From NCBI GenBank assembly GCA_022749295.1, contig CP062007.1, positions 1,054,001-1,118,000 on the forward strand: 64,000 bases of DNA, written 5' to 3'. This DNA is from Flavobacteriaceae bacterium GSB9. GTDB lineage: Bacteria > Bacteroidota > Bacteroidia > Flavobacteriales > Flavobacteriaceae. Positions within the stretch are counted from its first letter, which is position 1. Each line of letters opens with the position of its first letter. Shown here in pieces: positions 13,181 through 22,281 of the stretch. Under the pieces are notes generated by a model. It was not told the DNA's origin, ran no database searches, and saw nothing but the letters and a program-made list of their open reading frames with translations. The translations under genes were made by a program, and so were the position numbers.

Positions 13181-14539
13181 CTATTGTACAACATCATCAA
13201 CATCCTTAACTTTAAAGACAAGAGATGCCGCGATTAAAAAACTTAAACCACTCATTACCAGAGCCAGTATAGCTTGATTACCATAGGCATATTTGACAAG
13301 CGGACCGCCGATTAAAGCATTGATAATTTGTGGTATTACGATGAAGAAATTAAAAATACCCATATAAACCCCCATTTTTTTTGGAGAGATTGATCCCGCT
13401 AAAATGGCATACGGCATGGCCAAAATACTGGCCCAAGCAATGCCCACACCAATCATAGATACAATAAGCCAGTTTTTATCGGGCATAATGTAAATGGAAA
13501 GCAAGCCTACCCCCCCTACAACTAAAGACGCTGCATGGGTTTTTTTTCTTCCTAATGTTTTGGCTATGTACGGTAAAGCGAAGGCATAAAAAGCAGATAC
13601 TAAATTGTAAACACCAAAAAGTATACCTACCCAGTCACCTGCATTTTGGTAATCCGCACTACTACTATCTGTATAGGGCAAACCGTAAGTATGTTGTGCT
13701 ATGGCCGGTGTTGCAAATACCCACATACCGAACAAACCAAACCATGAAAAGAATTGCACCCAACTTAATTGGCGCATGGTTGTGGGCATTTTTTTAAAAT
13801 CTTCAAAAATATCCAGTAAGCTAGATTCTGCTTCTTGAACTACTTCTTCAATTTCGTCGGATTGTGCCTTTTGCTTTTCAATAAATGCTAACTCTTCTGG
13901 AGAATATTCTTTGGTTGTTAAAACAGTAATTAAAATGGAGGCAATTAAAATAATAGCCCCAATTATAAAAGACCAGATTAAATTTGAAGGAACGGCTCCG
14001 GCTGAAGTTTCATTTGAAACTCCAAACCAGTTCGCCAATGCATATGGCAACCACGAGCCAATTACAGCACCAAAACCAATAAGCGCCGTTTGCACACTAA
14101 AACCCAAAGTTCGTTGGTCTGTTCTTAAATTATCACCAACCAAAGCACGAAATGGCTCCATAGCGATATTAAAAGAAGCATCCATTATCATTAGCATTCC
14201 TGCGCCTACCCACAGGGGAGGCAAAAATGCAATGAACATATCGGCCTGGGGCATGAGTATTAATCCAATTGAAGCTAAAATTGCTCCAATTAAAAAATAC
14301 GGCTTACGCCTACCCAATCGCCCCCAAGTTTTATCGCTGTAATGTCCAATAACGGGTTGAACAACCAATCCCATTAAAGGTGCAATAATCCAAAACCACG
14401 ACAACTCGTGAACGTCGGCACCGAAAATTTGAAGTATTCTACTGGCGTTGGCATTTTGTAGGGCGAAACCCATCTGAATCCCTAGAAATCCGAAACTCAT
14501 GTTCCAAATTTCCCAGAAACTTAATTTACGCTTTTCCAT
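13181..14539 (-). CDS. MFS maltose/maltodextrin transporter, inner membrane
   Basis: 452 residues from the chosen start MEKRKLSFWEIWNMSFGFLGIQ; an upstream in-frame ATG at 14590 would add 17 polar residues that overlap a set of leader hairpins, so I prefer 14539. About twelve membrane segments, with the loop motif GHYSDKTWGRLGRRKPY between segments 2 and 3, are typical of the SLC45-like sugar carriers (glycoside-pentoside-hexuronide:cation related) found beside GH65 and pgmB in Flavobacteriia. A polar central loop lies at about residues 212-250. It should bring maltose into the cytoplasm with a proton or cation. It is the first gene of an eight-gene minus-strand operon. Confidence 0.88.
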   Translation of the reverse strand: MEKRKLSFWEIWNMSFGFLGIQMGFALQNANASRILQIFGADVHELSWFWIIAPLMGLVVQPVIGHYSDKTWGRLGRRKPYFLIGAILASIGLILMPQADMFIAFLPPLWVGAGMLMIMDASFNIAMEPFRALVGDNLRTDQRTLGFSVQTALIGFGAVIGSWLPYALANWFGVSNETSAGAVPSNLIWSFIIGAIILIASILITVLTTKEYSPEELAFIEKQKAQSDEIEEVVQEAESSLLDIFEDFKKMPTTMRQLSWVQFFSWFGLFGMWVFATPAIAQHTYGLPYTDSSSADYQNAGDWVGILFGVYNLVSAFYAFALPYIAKTLGRKKTHAASLVVGGVGLLSIYIMPDKNWLIVSMIGVGIAWASILAMPYAILAGSISPKKMGVYMGIFNFFIVIPQIINALIGGPLVKYAYGNQAILALVMSGLSFLIAASLVFKVKDVDDVVQ

Positions 14540-14540
14540 T

Positions 14541-14624
14541 AAATAGTATGTTTTGTTAATACTATTTGATAAGCGATATTTACTTATCAAAACTTACGTG
14601 AGAAGTGAAAATATAAGTTTTGAT
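14541..14624 (-). promoter_or_regulatory. Leader of the transporter operon with three overlapping inverted repeats
   Basis: Three perfect inverted repeats follow one another in the untranslated leader: 14541-14549 with 14559-14567 (9 bp, loop 9, directly before the ATG); 14565-14573 with 14583-14591 (9 bp, loop 9); 14586-14596 with 14614-14624 (11 bp, loop 17). Neighbouring hairpins share 3 and 6 bases, so the middle stem cannot be fully formed together with either neighbour. This layout is that of a switchable mRNA leader; the start-proximal stem would also affect ribosome access. The function is inferred from the sequence only. Confidence 0.55.
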
Positions 14625-14631
14625 TTCGCAT

Positions 14632-14664
14632 CAAAGATATAGAAAAGATTTTTATTCTTCCAAA
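14632..14664 (-). promoter_or_regulatory. Promoter of the maltose-transporter operon
   Basis: On the minus strand a TTG (14661-14663) is followed after 21 bases by TATCTTTG (14632-14639), a perfect fit to the flavobacterial consensus TTG-N17-23-TAnnTTTG. The bases after it, ATGCGA, are the same as those after the susC -7 element. Transcription should start near 14626 and leave a leader of almost 90 bases. It lies in the gap after the lacI stop codon, so the operon can be expressed apart from the regulator. Confidence 0.65.
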
Positions 14665-14671
14665 TAAATTT

Positions 14672-15745
14672 TTATTTAGTTGATTCTCTTTCAATAATTT
14701 CGGTCTCTATAACCACCTTGATAAAGTCGCGTTTTTGATTGTTATTACTGAAATATCGTTCACTTTCGGCGTCATCAGCTTCCAATCGATCAATCAATAA
14801 ATTTGCTGCCTGCTCTCCCATTTTTTGACCATGTTGGCTTACGGTTGTTAAACTTGGAGTGGAGTGTTTTGACAGAACACCATCGGTAAAACCAATAACT
14901 TGAATATCGTCGGGAACATGATATCCTAGTTTTTTGGCTACTTTCATTGCCGTAACCGCATATAGCTCATTAACTGCAAAAATCCCATCAATTGTGGAGT
15001 TGGTTTGAATAAATTGGGCGATTTCAGTTTCAAGAAGTTCTACATGGTTTTCTACATTTAGGCTATCATCAATTTTTAATATCATGTTAGGATCTGGAAC
15101 TATATTATGGTTTTCTAAAGCTTGAAGATAGCCTTGTGTTCTTAGTTTCCCTACGCTAACGTAATCCATTGTGGTAACCAAAGCTATATTTTTACACCCG
15201 TTTTCTATGAGCTTATTAACAGCTTTTACAGCACCATTAAAATCGTCAACAATTACTTTATCGCAATCTACCTCATTTACCACCCTATCAAACATAACAA
15301 TAGGCATACCTTGGTTTATGGTAGCATGAAAATGGTGGTAATCTTGTTTTAGCAAAGTCTCTTTTGAAATAGAAAGAATAAAACCATCAATACTGCCGTT
15401 GGCCAACATTTCCATATTTATTATTTCTTTGGAAAACGATTCATTAGATAAGCCTACAATCACATTATACCCGCGCCTATTGGCTACGCGTTCTATGCCT
15501 CGAATTACGGTTGAAAAGAAATGGTGTACAATTTCAGGAATTAAAATACCAACGGTTTTGGTCTTTCTATTCTTTAAACTCAGCGCAATATTGTTGGGCT
15601 TATAATTATAGAGTTTCGCAAAAGCCTTTATTTTTTGGGTGGTATCTTCGCTTATCTCCTTGCTTCCGCTTAAGGCTTTAGACACCGTTGAAACAGAAAC
15701 ATCCAGTTCCTTCGCTATTTGCTTTAATGTTATTTTCTTTTTCAT
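14672..15745 (-). CDS. LacI-family transcriptional regulator of the maltodextrin locus
   Basis: 357 residues. An N-terminal helix-turn-helix (residues about 4-50: ITLKQIAKELDVSVSTVSKALS) with the hinge helix NIALSLKNRK is followed by a periplasmic-binding-protein-like sensor domain (TVGILIPEIVHHFFSTVIRGIE and onward). It sits between the two halves of the sugar locus and reads away from susC. The perfect palindrome 125 bases upstream of its start is the obvious binding site, so it probably controls susC and perhaps itself. Known flavobacterial maltodextrin loci use LacI proteins in place of the SusR sensor of Bacteroides; the inducer here, perhaps maltose or a derivative, is inferred. Confidence 0.9.
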   Translation of the reverse strand: MKKKITLKQIAKELDVSVSTVSKALSGSKEISEDTTQKIKAFAKLYNYKPNNIALSLKNRKTKTVGILIPEIVHHFFSTVIRGIERVANRRGYNVIVGLSNESFSKEIINMEMLANGSIDGFILSISKETLLKQDYHHFHATINQGMPIVMFDRVVNEVDCDKVIVDDFNGAVKAVNKLIENGCKNIALVTTMDYVSVGKLRTQGYLQALENHNIVPDPNMILKIDDSLNVENHVELLETEIAQFIQTNSTIDGIFAVNELYAVTAMKVAKKLGYHVPDDIQVIGFTDGVLSKHSTPSLTTVSQHGQKMGEQAANLLIDRLEADDAESERYFSNNNQKRDFIKVVIETEIIERESTK

Positions 15746-15870
15746 GAGATAAAATTCATCGAAAAATAACGATTATTTACTTCATTTTATAAAGTTATGA
15801 CAACATTTTTAATAACGCTTAATTATACGTTTTTATCATTTTTAAGGTTTTTATTTAAAAAGTTTTCAAC

Positions 15871-15886
15871 ACGAAAACGTTTTCGT
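15871..15886. promoter_or_regulatory. LacI-type operator, perfect 16-bp palindrome
   Basis: The sequence ACGAAAACGTTTTCGT is its own reverse complement and has the central CG and AT-rich flanks usual for LacI/GalR-family operators. It lies between divergent lacI and susC, 125 bases before lacI and 45 bases before the susC -7 element, so it is about 60-75 bases upstream of the expected susC start. That position fits activation or looping as well as plain repression. Confidence 0.75.
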
Positions 15887-15931
15887 TAAAAATTTCGTAA
15901 TATAAAATTATTTCTTAACGATTTCTTTACA

Positions 15932-15960
15932 TACGTTTGATGCGAGAAGTGAAAATATAA
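15932..15960 (+). promoter_or_regulatory. susC operon promoter and shared 17-bp start-site motif
   Basis: TACGTTTG at 15932-15939 is a perfect TAnnTTTG -7 element; no clear TTG stands at the usual distance upstream, which would suit a promoter needing an activator. It runs straight into GATGCGA and then a 17-base motif (15944-15960) that occurs again, inverted, in the leader of the transporter operon (14600-14616). Expected transcription start is about 15945. Confidence 0.6.
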
Positions 15961-15994
15961 CTAAACTATTTAATTCATTATTTAACAAAATTAT

Positions 15995-18900
15995 ATGAAA
16001 ACAACTACTAAAAGTTTGCTGTTTTTTATACTAGCCTTGCCCGCATTTATGTTTGGGCAGAATAGTTTAAAAGGAACGGTAACTGAGCAATCAACCTCCC
16101 TTCCACTACCTGGAGTTAATGTTGTTGTAAAAGGTACCGCTAATGGTACGGCAACAAACTTTGATGGACTATACGAAATTGAAGTTAGTAACGGAGACGT
16201 TCTTGTATATTCCTTTGTGGGGTATCAACCTCAGGAAATAACCTATACAGGACAAGAAACATTAAATGTGGTATTAGTGGAAGATGCCGCACAACTTGAA
16301 GAAATTGTTATTATCGGTTACGGTAGCGTAAAGAAAGAAGACCTTACTGGATCGGTTGACGTAGTATCTTCTGAAGATTTTAACCAAGGGGCTGTTGTAT
16401 CGCCAGATCAATTGCTCCAGGGTAAAGCCGCTGGTGTAAGGATTACAAGTGCTGGCGGACAACCAGATGCTGCCCCAAACATTAGAATTAGGGGTGGTTC
16501 TTCATTATCTGGAAACAACTCACCTTTAATTGTAATTGACGGCGTTCCACTAGATAACGGAGGTGTTGCTGGAGTAGGCAACCCTTTGAGCTTGATTAAC
16601 CCTAACGACATTGAAAGCTTCAGTATCTTAAAAGACGCCTCTGCAACTGCCATTTACGGGTCTAGAGCGTCAAATGGAGTTCTTATTATCACTACTAAAA
16701 AAGGAACTTCTGGCGAGGCTAAATTTAATTTTTCGGCGAGAACATCGTTAAGTAGCGTAAGTTCCAACGACCAAGTCCAAGTCATGGACGGTATTACTTT
16801 CGCAAAATTTATTAACATGTACTTTCCAGATGGTTATAACAGTTTAGGAGTACCTGTTGGAAGTGTAGACACAAATGAAACACCCGCACAAATCATAAGC
16901 ACTCCAAATGGAGATCGTGCTATTTATAACACCGATTGGCAAGATGCTATTTACAGAACAGCCATTACAAAAGATTACAACTTTGGTGTAAGCGCTAATT
17001 TATTCGAAAAAATACCTTTTAGAGCCTCTGTTGGTTACAATGAAACTGAAGGTGTTGTAAAAACTAACGATTACGAAAGAATTACAGCGTCGGTAAGATT
17101 ATCTCCAAAACTTTTTGACGACCACTTAAAAATTGATTTAAACGCAAAAGGTACGGCCGTTGATAAAAACTCGGTAGACGAAGGTGCTGCAATTGGTGGG
17201 TCGGTCTCCATGGATCCTACAAAACCTATTTATGATGGCAATTCTATTTTTGGCGGTTTTTACCAGCAACTAAGACCCAATGACGACCCGAATGCTCCCA
17301 ATGAGCGAATAGGGGCAACAAACCCATTGGCCGTATTGCTTCAAAGAATGCGTCCCGAAAAGGTTAAAAGATTATTAGGAAACCTTGAGTTGGATTATAA
17401 ATTCCATTTTCTACCAGAATTAAGGGCTGTTGTAAATTTAGGATTGGAAGCCTCTCGTGCAGAGATTGAAGAACGTTTTACTGATGGAGCCGTAAACAGC
17501 TACACCCAAGTAAGCAGTGCCGATCCAGATAACCCACTACCAAACGGCACTTACATTATCCAACCAGGAAAAAGCTTTGGCGAAAACCAACATATAACAA
17601 ATACTACGATGGAATCATATTTAGCCTACCGTAAGGAATTTAATGATTTTTTTATTAATAATTTCGACATTCAAGCCGGCTATTCGTACCAAAACTTTAA
17701 AAATGACGGTTACAAAGATGAATTTACCGCCGACCCTGCATTTAGTGCAGATGGCACGCAAGGTGAAACTTATGACCTAGATAATGATGGTATTACTGGA
17801 GATCGCGTAAGGAATATTAACCCAAACAACCCGACCAACAGGTACTTTAACGAGCTAAACTTACAATCGTTTTTTGGACGAGCTAACATTAATCTGGCCA
17901 ATAAATACTTGCTAACAGCATCATTTAGAGCAGATGCTTCGTCCTTCTTCACAGAAGAAAACCGATGGGGCTATTTTCCTTCAGCTGCTGTAGCTTGGAA
18001 GGTTAAGGAAGAAAACTTTCTGAAAGATGTCAATTTTGTAAACGATTTTAAAATACGAATCGGTTGGGGTGAAACCGGTCAACAAGATATTTCTGGGCAA
18101 GTTGGTTTTTATCCCTCCATCCCATTGTTCGAAATTGGCTCGCAACAAAGCCAATACATTAGCGGAGTTAACCTTTACAACGCCAAAGAGTTTAATCCCG
18201 ATCTAACTTGGGAAAAAACAACCACATACAACGCTGGTGTTGATTTCGACTTTTTTGCGAATAGCTTTTTATCTGGATCGTTTGATATTTTTAAAAGAGA
18301 CACCAGAGATTTATTAGTACTAACAGGTGTTCCTCCGGGGCAGGCCTTAAGTGACCAAATCATTCAAAACGTGGGGACAACAGAAAGTAAAGGTTTCGAA
18401 CTGAACCTGAACCTGAACCCTGTCCAAAATGAAAACTTCAACTTGAATTTAAACGGAAACCTGTCGTACAATATTACCGAAGTAACCGATTTAAAAGGAG
18501 TTGAACAAATTACGGTAAACAAGGATGAAGCCCGACTGGATATAGGGACAGGCAACTTCCTTTTGAGACATGCCATTGGAGAACAAGCCGGGTCAGCTTA
18601 TGTGCACAAACAAGTTTATGACGAAGAAGGAAACCCAATATTGGGGGCTTTTGTAGACTTGAACGATGACGGAAGAATTACTGAGGCTGACAGATATTAC
18701 AAGCCTATGCAGCCAAACTGGACATTCGGATTTGGTTTTACAATGAATTACAATAACTGGGATTTAAGTGCTAGCCTAAGAGGCCAGTTGGATGGCTACA
18801 TATACAACTCCAGAAGGTTGTCGCAGGGTGCGATTGAGAACGCCCAATCTCTAGACGGAAATTCATTCTTTAACCAGTTGAATTTCTTTACAGGAGAAGC

Positions 18901-19171
18901 CAACCCTGTGTTTACAGATATTGTAGACCCCGTTCAATACTCAGACTATTTTATTGAAGGCGCTTCTTTCCTTAGGTGCGAAAACATAGTATTGGGCCAC
19001 ACACTTTCTAACGTTATAAAGAATGCCAGATTAAAAATTTATGGAGCGGTTAACAATCCATTTATTATTACCAACTACTCAGGGCAAGATCCAGAAAACT
19101 TTTTTGGAATAGACAAGAACTTCTACCCTCGAGCCACAATTTATAACCTAGGTGTAAATATTGATTTTTAA
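15995..19171 (+). CDS. susC: SusC-family TonB-dependent outer-membrane transporter
   Basis: 1058 residues. A signal peptide (MKTTTKSLLFFILALPAFMFGQ) is followed by a carboxypeptidase-regulatory-like beta domain (about 25-105: GTVTEQSTSLPLPGVNVVVKG), then the TonB-box/plug start (EEIVIIGYGSVKKEDLTGSV), a plug domain to about 240 and a 22-strand barrel ending in the aromatic VNIDF. It imports maltooligosaccharides over the outer membrane using TonB energy, together with SusD. It is the first gene of a plus-strand operon; susD starts 4 bases after its stop. Length and domain order are complete for the family. Confidence 0.95.
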   Translation: MKTTTKSLLFFILALPAFMFGQNSLKGTVTEQSTSLPLPGVNVVVKGTANGTATNFDGLYEIEVSNGDVLVYSFVGYQPQEITYTGQETLNVVLVEDAAQLEEIVIIGYGSVKKEDLTGSVDVVSSEDFNQGAVVSPDQLLQGKAAGVRITSAGGQPDAAPNIRIRGGSSLSGNNSPLIVIDGVPLDNGGVAGVGNPLSLINPNDIESFSILKDASATAIYGSRASNGVLIITTKKGTSGEAKFNFSARTSLSSVSSNDQVQVMDGITFAKFINMYFPDGYNSLGVPVGSVDTNETPAQIISTPNGDRAIYNTDWQDAIYRTAITKDYNFGVSANLFEKIPFRASVGYNETEGVVKTNDYERITASVRLSPKLFDDHLKIDLNAKGTAVDKNSVDEGAAIGGSVSMDPTKPIYDGNSIFGGFYQQLRPNDDPNAPNERIGATNPLAVLLQRMRPEKVKRLLGNLELDYKFHFLPELRAVVNLGLEASRAEIEERFTDGAVNSYTQVSSADPDNPLPNGTYIIQPGKSFGENQHITNTTMESYLAYRKEFNDFFINNFDIQAGYSYQNFKNDGYKDEFTADPAFSADGTQGETYDLDNDGITGDRVRNINPNNPTNRYFNELNLQSFFGRANINLANKYLLTASFRADASSFFTEENRWGYFPSAAVAWKVKEENFLKDVNFVNDFKIRIGWGETGQQDISGQVGFYPSIPLFEIGSQQSQYISGVNLYNAKEFNPDLTWEKTTTYNAGVDFDFFANSFLSGSFDIFKRDTRDLLVLTGVPPGQALSDQIIQNVGTTESKGFELNLNLNPVQNENFNLNLNGNLSYNITEVTDLKGVEQITVNKDEARLDIGTGNFLLRHAIGEQAGSAYVHKQVYDEEGNPILGAFVDLNDDGRITEADRYYKPMQPNWTFGFGFTMNYNNWDLSASLRGQLDGYIYNSRRLSQGAIENAQSLDGNSFFNQLNFFTGEANPVFTDIVDPVQYSDYFIEGASFLRCENIVLGHTLSNVIKNARLKIYGAVNNPFIITNYSGQDPENFFGIDKNFYPRATIYNLGVNIDF

Positions 19172-19174
19172 ACT

Positions 19175-20731
19175 ATGAAAACGATGAAAAATAAGATATT
19201 AAAATTAATGCTAGGATTGGCAGTATTCAGTACAATTACCATAAGCTGTACCAGCGATTTAGACACCAAACCATTGGTTGAACTCTCTCTCGATGAACTT
19301 TTGGCAGAAGACCCTCAAGCAGTAGAAGGTATTCTTTCTAGGCTTTACGGTTCGTTTGCGCTTTCTGGCGCCCAAGGTTCGGGCAGTTCAGATATTAGTG
19401 ACGATGCCGGCGAATCACCTTTTTTAAGAGGAATTGTAAACTTACAGGATTTTGCGGCAGACGCCATGAAAAACCGCTGGGGAGACAATGGGTTAGATCA
19501 GTTAACCACTACAACAGACTGGACCGACCAGAACAAATTCTTTAGATACCTTTACAACAGGATATTTTTTACAATTCCGCAGTGTAACAATCTGCTATCT
19601 ATTTTACCAAACGTAGATGTTAACAACAAAGAAGAAGTTGTTTCAGAAGTCCGTTATATCAGGGCTTTAGCCTACTTTTATTTAATTGACGTTTTTGGCA
19701 AAGGCGTTTTGGCTACCGAAGACAATTTTGGTCAGTCGGAATCACTTCCCGAAGCTTCACGACAAGAACTGTTCGATTACGTTGAAAGTGAACTTCTAGC
19801 CATCGAGCCCATTTTGCCAAGCACCAACACCTATGGCAGAGCAACAAATGCTGCTGCACAAATGCTTTTGGCAAAACTATATTTAAACGCCGAAGTATAC
19901 ACTGGTACACCTAGATACGCCGCCGCCGCAACATATGCCAATAAAGTAATAACAGACGGCAACTATTCGTTAGCTACAAATTTTGTTTTAAACTTTTCAG
20001 CAGACAACGATACCTCGCCAGAAATTATATTTCCGCTAATTGCAGATGCTGCGGTTAGCCAAAGTTTTGGAAATACCACTTACATTATCAACGGTAGTTT
20101 AAACTCTGCTACTATGCCATTGGCTGATTTTGGAGCTACAGAAGGCTGGGGCGGCCACAGGTCATCTAAAGCCTGGTATGGTTTGTTTGGAGATTTAGAA
20201 ACTTCAACAGATGTAAGAGCCAGCTTGTTTTGGACCGAAGGGCACAACTACGAAATGGAAGATTACAAAACCTGGATTGACGGCTACCCATCAACTAAAT
20301 TTAGAAATACCAATTCTTCTGGAGGGTCTACTCCCACAAGCTTTGCCAATACCGACTTTCCCCTTTTCCGATTGGCAGATGCGTATTTAATGTATGCAGA
20401 GTGCGCAATTAGAAATGCAGCCGGAACAGATATGGGAACTGCAGTGCAATATGTAAATGCCGTTAGAACACGATCTAACGCTAGTACGGTTTCACAAGGT
20501 GATTTAACCCTTGACTTTATAATTGATGAACGCGGAAGAGAATTAAATCTTGAAGGCCACAGACGTACTGACTTAATAAGGTTTGGAAGGTTCACAGGAA
20601 GTTCCTACTTATGGCCTTGGAAAGGTGGCGTAAAAGATGGAGCATCAATTCCAGCTACATACAATGTTTACCCTATTCCAGCCTCAGCATTACAGGCCAA
20701 TCCCAACTTAACTCAAAATCCAGGTTATTAA
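19175..20731 (+). CDS. susD: SusD-family starch-binding outer-membrane lipoprotein
   Basis: 518 residues with a lipobox at Cys25 (TISC) followed by TSDLDTKP. SusD signatures include the N-terminal TPR-like region (FFRYLYNRIFFTIPQCNNLL), EVRYIRALAYFYLIDVFG and the C-terminal RGRELNLEGHRRTDLIRFGRF. It forms the hinged lid on SusC and binds alpha-glucan outside the cell. The second ATG at 19184 is an alternative start with little effect on the signal peptide. The spacing to susC (3 bases between stop and start) indicates tight coupling. Confidence 0.95.
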   Translation: MKTMKNKILKLMLGLAVFSTITISCTSDLDTKPLVELSLDELLAEDPQAVEGILSRLYGSFALSGAQGSGSSDISDDAGESPFLRGIVNLQDFAADAMKNRWGDNGLDQLTTTTDWTDQNKFFRYLYNRIFFTIPQCNNLLSILPNVDVNNKEEVVSEVRYIRALAYFYLIDVFGKGVLATEDNFGQSESLPEASRQELFDYVESELLAIEPILPSTNTYGRATNAAAQMLLAKLYLNAEVYTGTPRYAAAATYANKVITDGNYSLATNFVLNFSADNDTSPEIIFPLIADAAVSQSFGNTTYIINGSLNSATMPLADFGATEGWGGHRSSKAWYGLFGDLETSTDVRASLFWTEGHNYEMEDYKTWIDGYPSTKFRNTNSSGGSTPTSFANTDFPLFRLADAYLMYAECAIRNAAGTDMGTAVQYVNAVRTRSNASTVSQGDLTLDFIIDERGRELNLEGHRRTDLIRFGRFTGSSYLWPWKGGVKDGASIPATYNVYPIPASALQANPNLTQNPGY

Positions 20732-20750
20732 AAAACTAATTATCACTATT

Positions 20751-22100
20751 ATGAAAAATATCAAAATTTTATCGTTACTATTAATTGCTGTAATCGGCCT
20801 TGTATCTTGCGAGCAAGATGACGAGTTAGTTTTTACGGCTCAAAAACCTGCTGAAGGTATAAGTTTTTCAAACTCATTTTTAGCTGAATATACATTAACC
20901 GCCGCCACAGCCAATAACATAGGTGAACGCTTTACTTGGGAAGATGCCAATTTTGGTGTCCCAACAAATGTTAGTTATGAATTGCAAAATTCTGTTTCAG
21001 GAGACTTCTCCGATGCTACTTCATTAGGAACTACAAACGGAAATGAATTGGCAATTACAATTGGGGAAATGTTAAGTTTTGCTGAAGCTGCCGGTTTAGA
21101 TAACGACCCAAATACCGAAAACCCAAACACGGGAGAAATCTATTTCAGAATTAAAGCCTTTGTAGGTACCGAAGGACTGGAAACATTTTCAAGCCCTGAG
21201 GCCCTCACGATTATTTTACCTGAAATAGTTGAAGGTGGTGGGGCTTTTGAAGTAGCATCATGGGGCGTTGTTGGTTCAGGCTACAACAATTGGGGTGCTT
21301 TTGCTGATGGAAAATTCTATACAACCTCATCAGCTGGTGTTATCGTTTCTTATATAAACTTAGTAGATGGTGAAATTAAATTCCGCGAAAACAACGAATG
21401 GGGCGGCGATTTAGGTGATGCCAATGGCGATGGTATTTTAGATGCCGATCCAGATAACAACATTGCTGTTACCGCTGGAGATTACAAAATAACAATTGAC
21501 ACCAATGACAATTCATATTCCATCGAACCTTTCTCTTGGGGTATTGTGGGCTCTGGCTATAACAATTGGGGCGAAACGCCTGATGCCAAACTCTACTATG
21601 ATTACACAACCGACACCTTTAAAGCTGGTGTAAGACTTGTTGATGGCGAAATTAAATTTAGAATGAACAACGAATGGGGTGGCGATTTAGGTGACGCTAA
21701 TGGTGATGGTATTTTAGATGCCGATGCCGACAACAATATTGCAGTTACCGAAGGACATTATTTGGTTACCGTCGATTTAAAAGACAACTCCTATTCCATT
21801 GAACCGGCAACCGTTTGGGGAGCCGTAGGCTCTGGATACAACAACTGGGGTGAAACGCCTGATGCCAGTTTAACCGAAATTCAACCGGGGGTTTGGTTTG
21901 CTGAAAATGTAACGCTAGTTGATGGCGAACTTAAATTCAGACCTAACAACGAGTGGAATGGCGATTACGGTGATGCCAATGGCGATAATATTTTGGACCA
22001 AGATGCCGACAACAACATTGCGGTTGAAGCTGGAAATTATGTTATAAGCATAGATTTTAACGATCCTTCTGGGCCTGCATACTATCTAGGAAAAAGATAG
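20751..22100 (+). CDS. SusE/SusF-like surface starch-binding lipoprotein with three tandem modules
   Basis: 449 residues. The lipobox Cys20 (LVSC) is followed by EQDDE, an acidic run that matches lipoprotein export signals of Flavobacteriia, so it should face outward. Residues about 24-155 form a SusE-type N domain. Three modules follow at about 171-260, 263-351 and 356-449, each starting WGxVGSGYNNWG and holding LVDGExKFRxNNEW and GDANGDxILDxDxDNNIAV. The third differs most. The aromatic residues fit starch binding as in SusE/SusF. The first two modules are also very similar at DNA level, which suggests recent duplication. It is the last gene of the susCDE operon, 19 bases after susD. Confidence 0.85.
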   Translation: MKNIKILSLLLIAVIGLVSCEQDDELVFTAQKPAEGISFSNSFLAEYTLTAATANNIGERFTWEDANFGVPTNVSYELQNSVSGDFSDATSLGTTNGNELAITIGEMLSFAEAAGLDNDPNTENPNTGEIYFRIKAFVGTEGLETFSSPEALTIILPEIVEGGGAFEVASWGVVGSGYNNWGAFADGKFYTTSSAGVIVSYINLVDGEIKFRENNEWGGDLGDANGDGILDADPDNNIAVTAGDYKITIDTNDNSYSIEPFSWGIVGSGYNNWGETPDAKLYYDYTTDTFKAGVRLVDGEIKFRMNNEWGGDLGDANGDGILDADADNNIAVTEGHYLVTVDLKDNSYSIEPATVWGAVGSGYNNWGETPDASLTEIQPGVWFAENVTLVDGELKFRPNNEWNGDYGDANGDNILDQDADNNIAVEAGNYVISIDFNDPSGPAYYLGKR

Positions 22101-22150
22101 AAAGCAAGTGCTGCACAAGTTTATAAAACTTGTAAACTAAAATGATTGGT

Positions 22151-22186
22151 GAGAGGTTGTGTTGTGTTATAATGCAACCTCTTTTC
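22151..22186 (+). terminator. Rho-independent terminator of the susCDE operon
   Basis: An eight-base perfect stem (22152-22159 with 22175-22182), extended by one G:T pair, is followed by TTTT. It lies 50 bases after the stop of the SusE-like gene and before the amylase gene at 22282. Confidence 0.6.
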
Positions 22187-22281
22187 ATAAAAAAACCATT
22201 AATAGAACTAAGAAAATGGTTCTTCATCAATATGATTGAATTCCAAGTTTTATCTAGCAATTAAAAATATCACAACAAAAA

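Noticed and set aside
14540-14590. Longer N terminus of the MFS transporter from ATG 14590
   Set aside because: The added residues are polar and not family-like, and the DNA there is occupied by overlapping inverted repeats typical of a leader.
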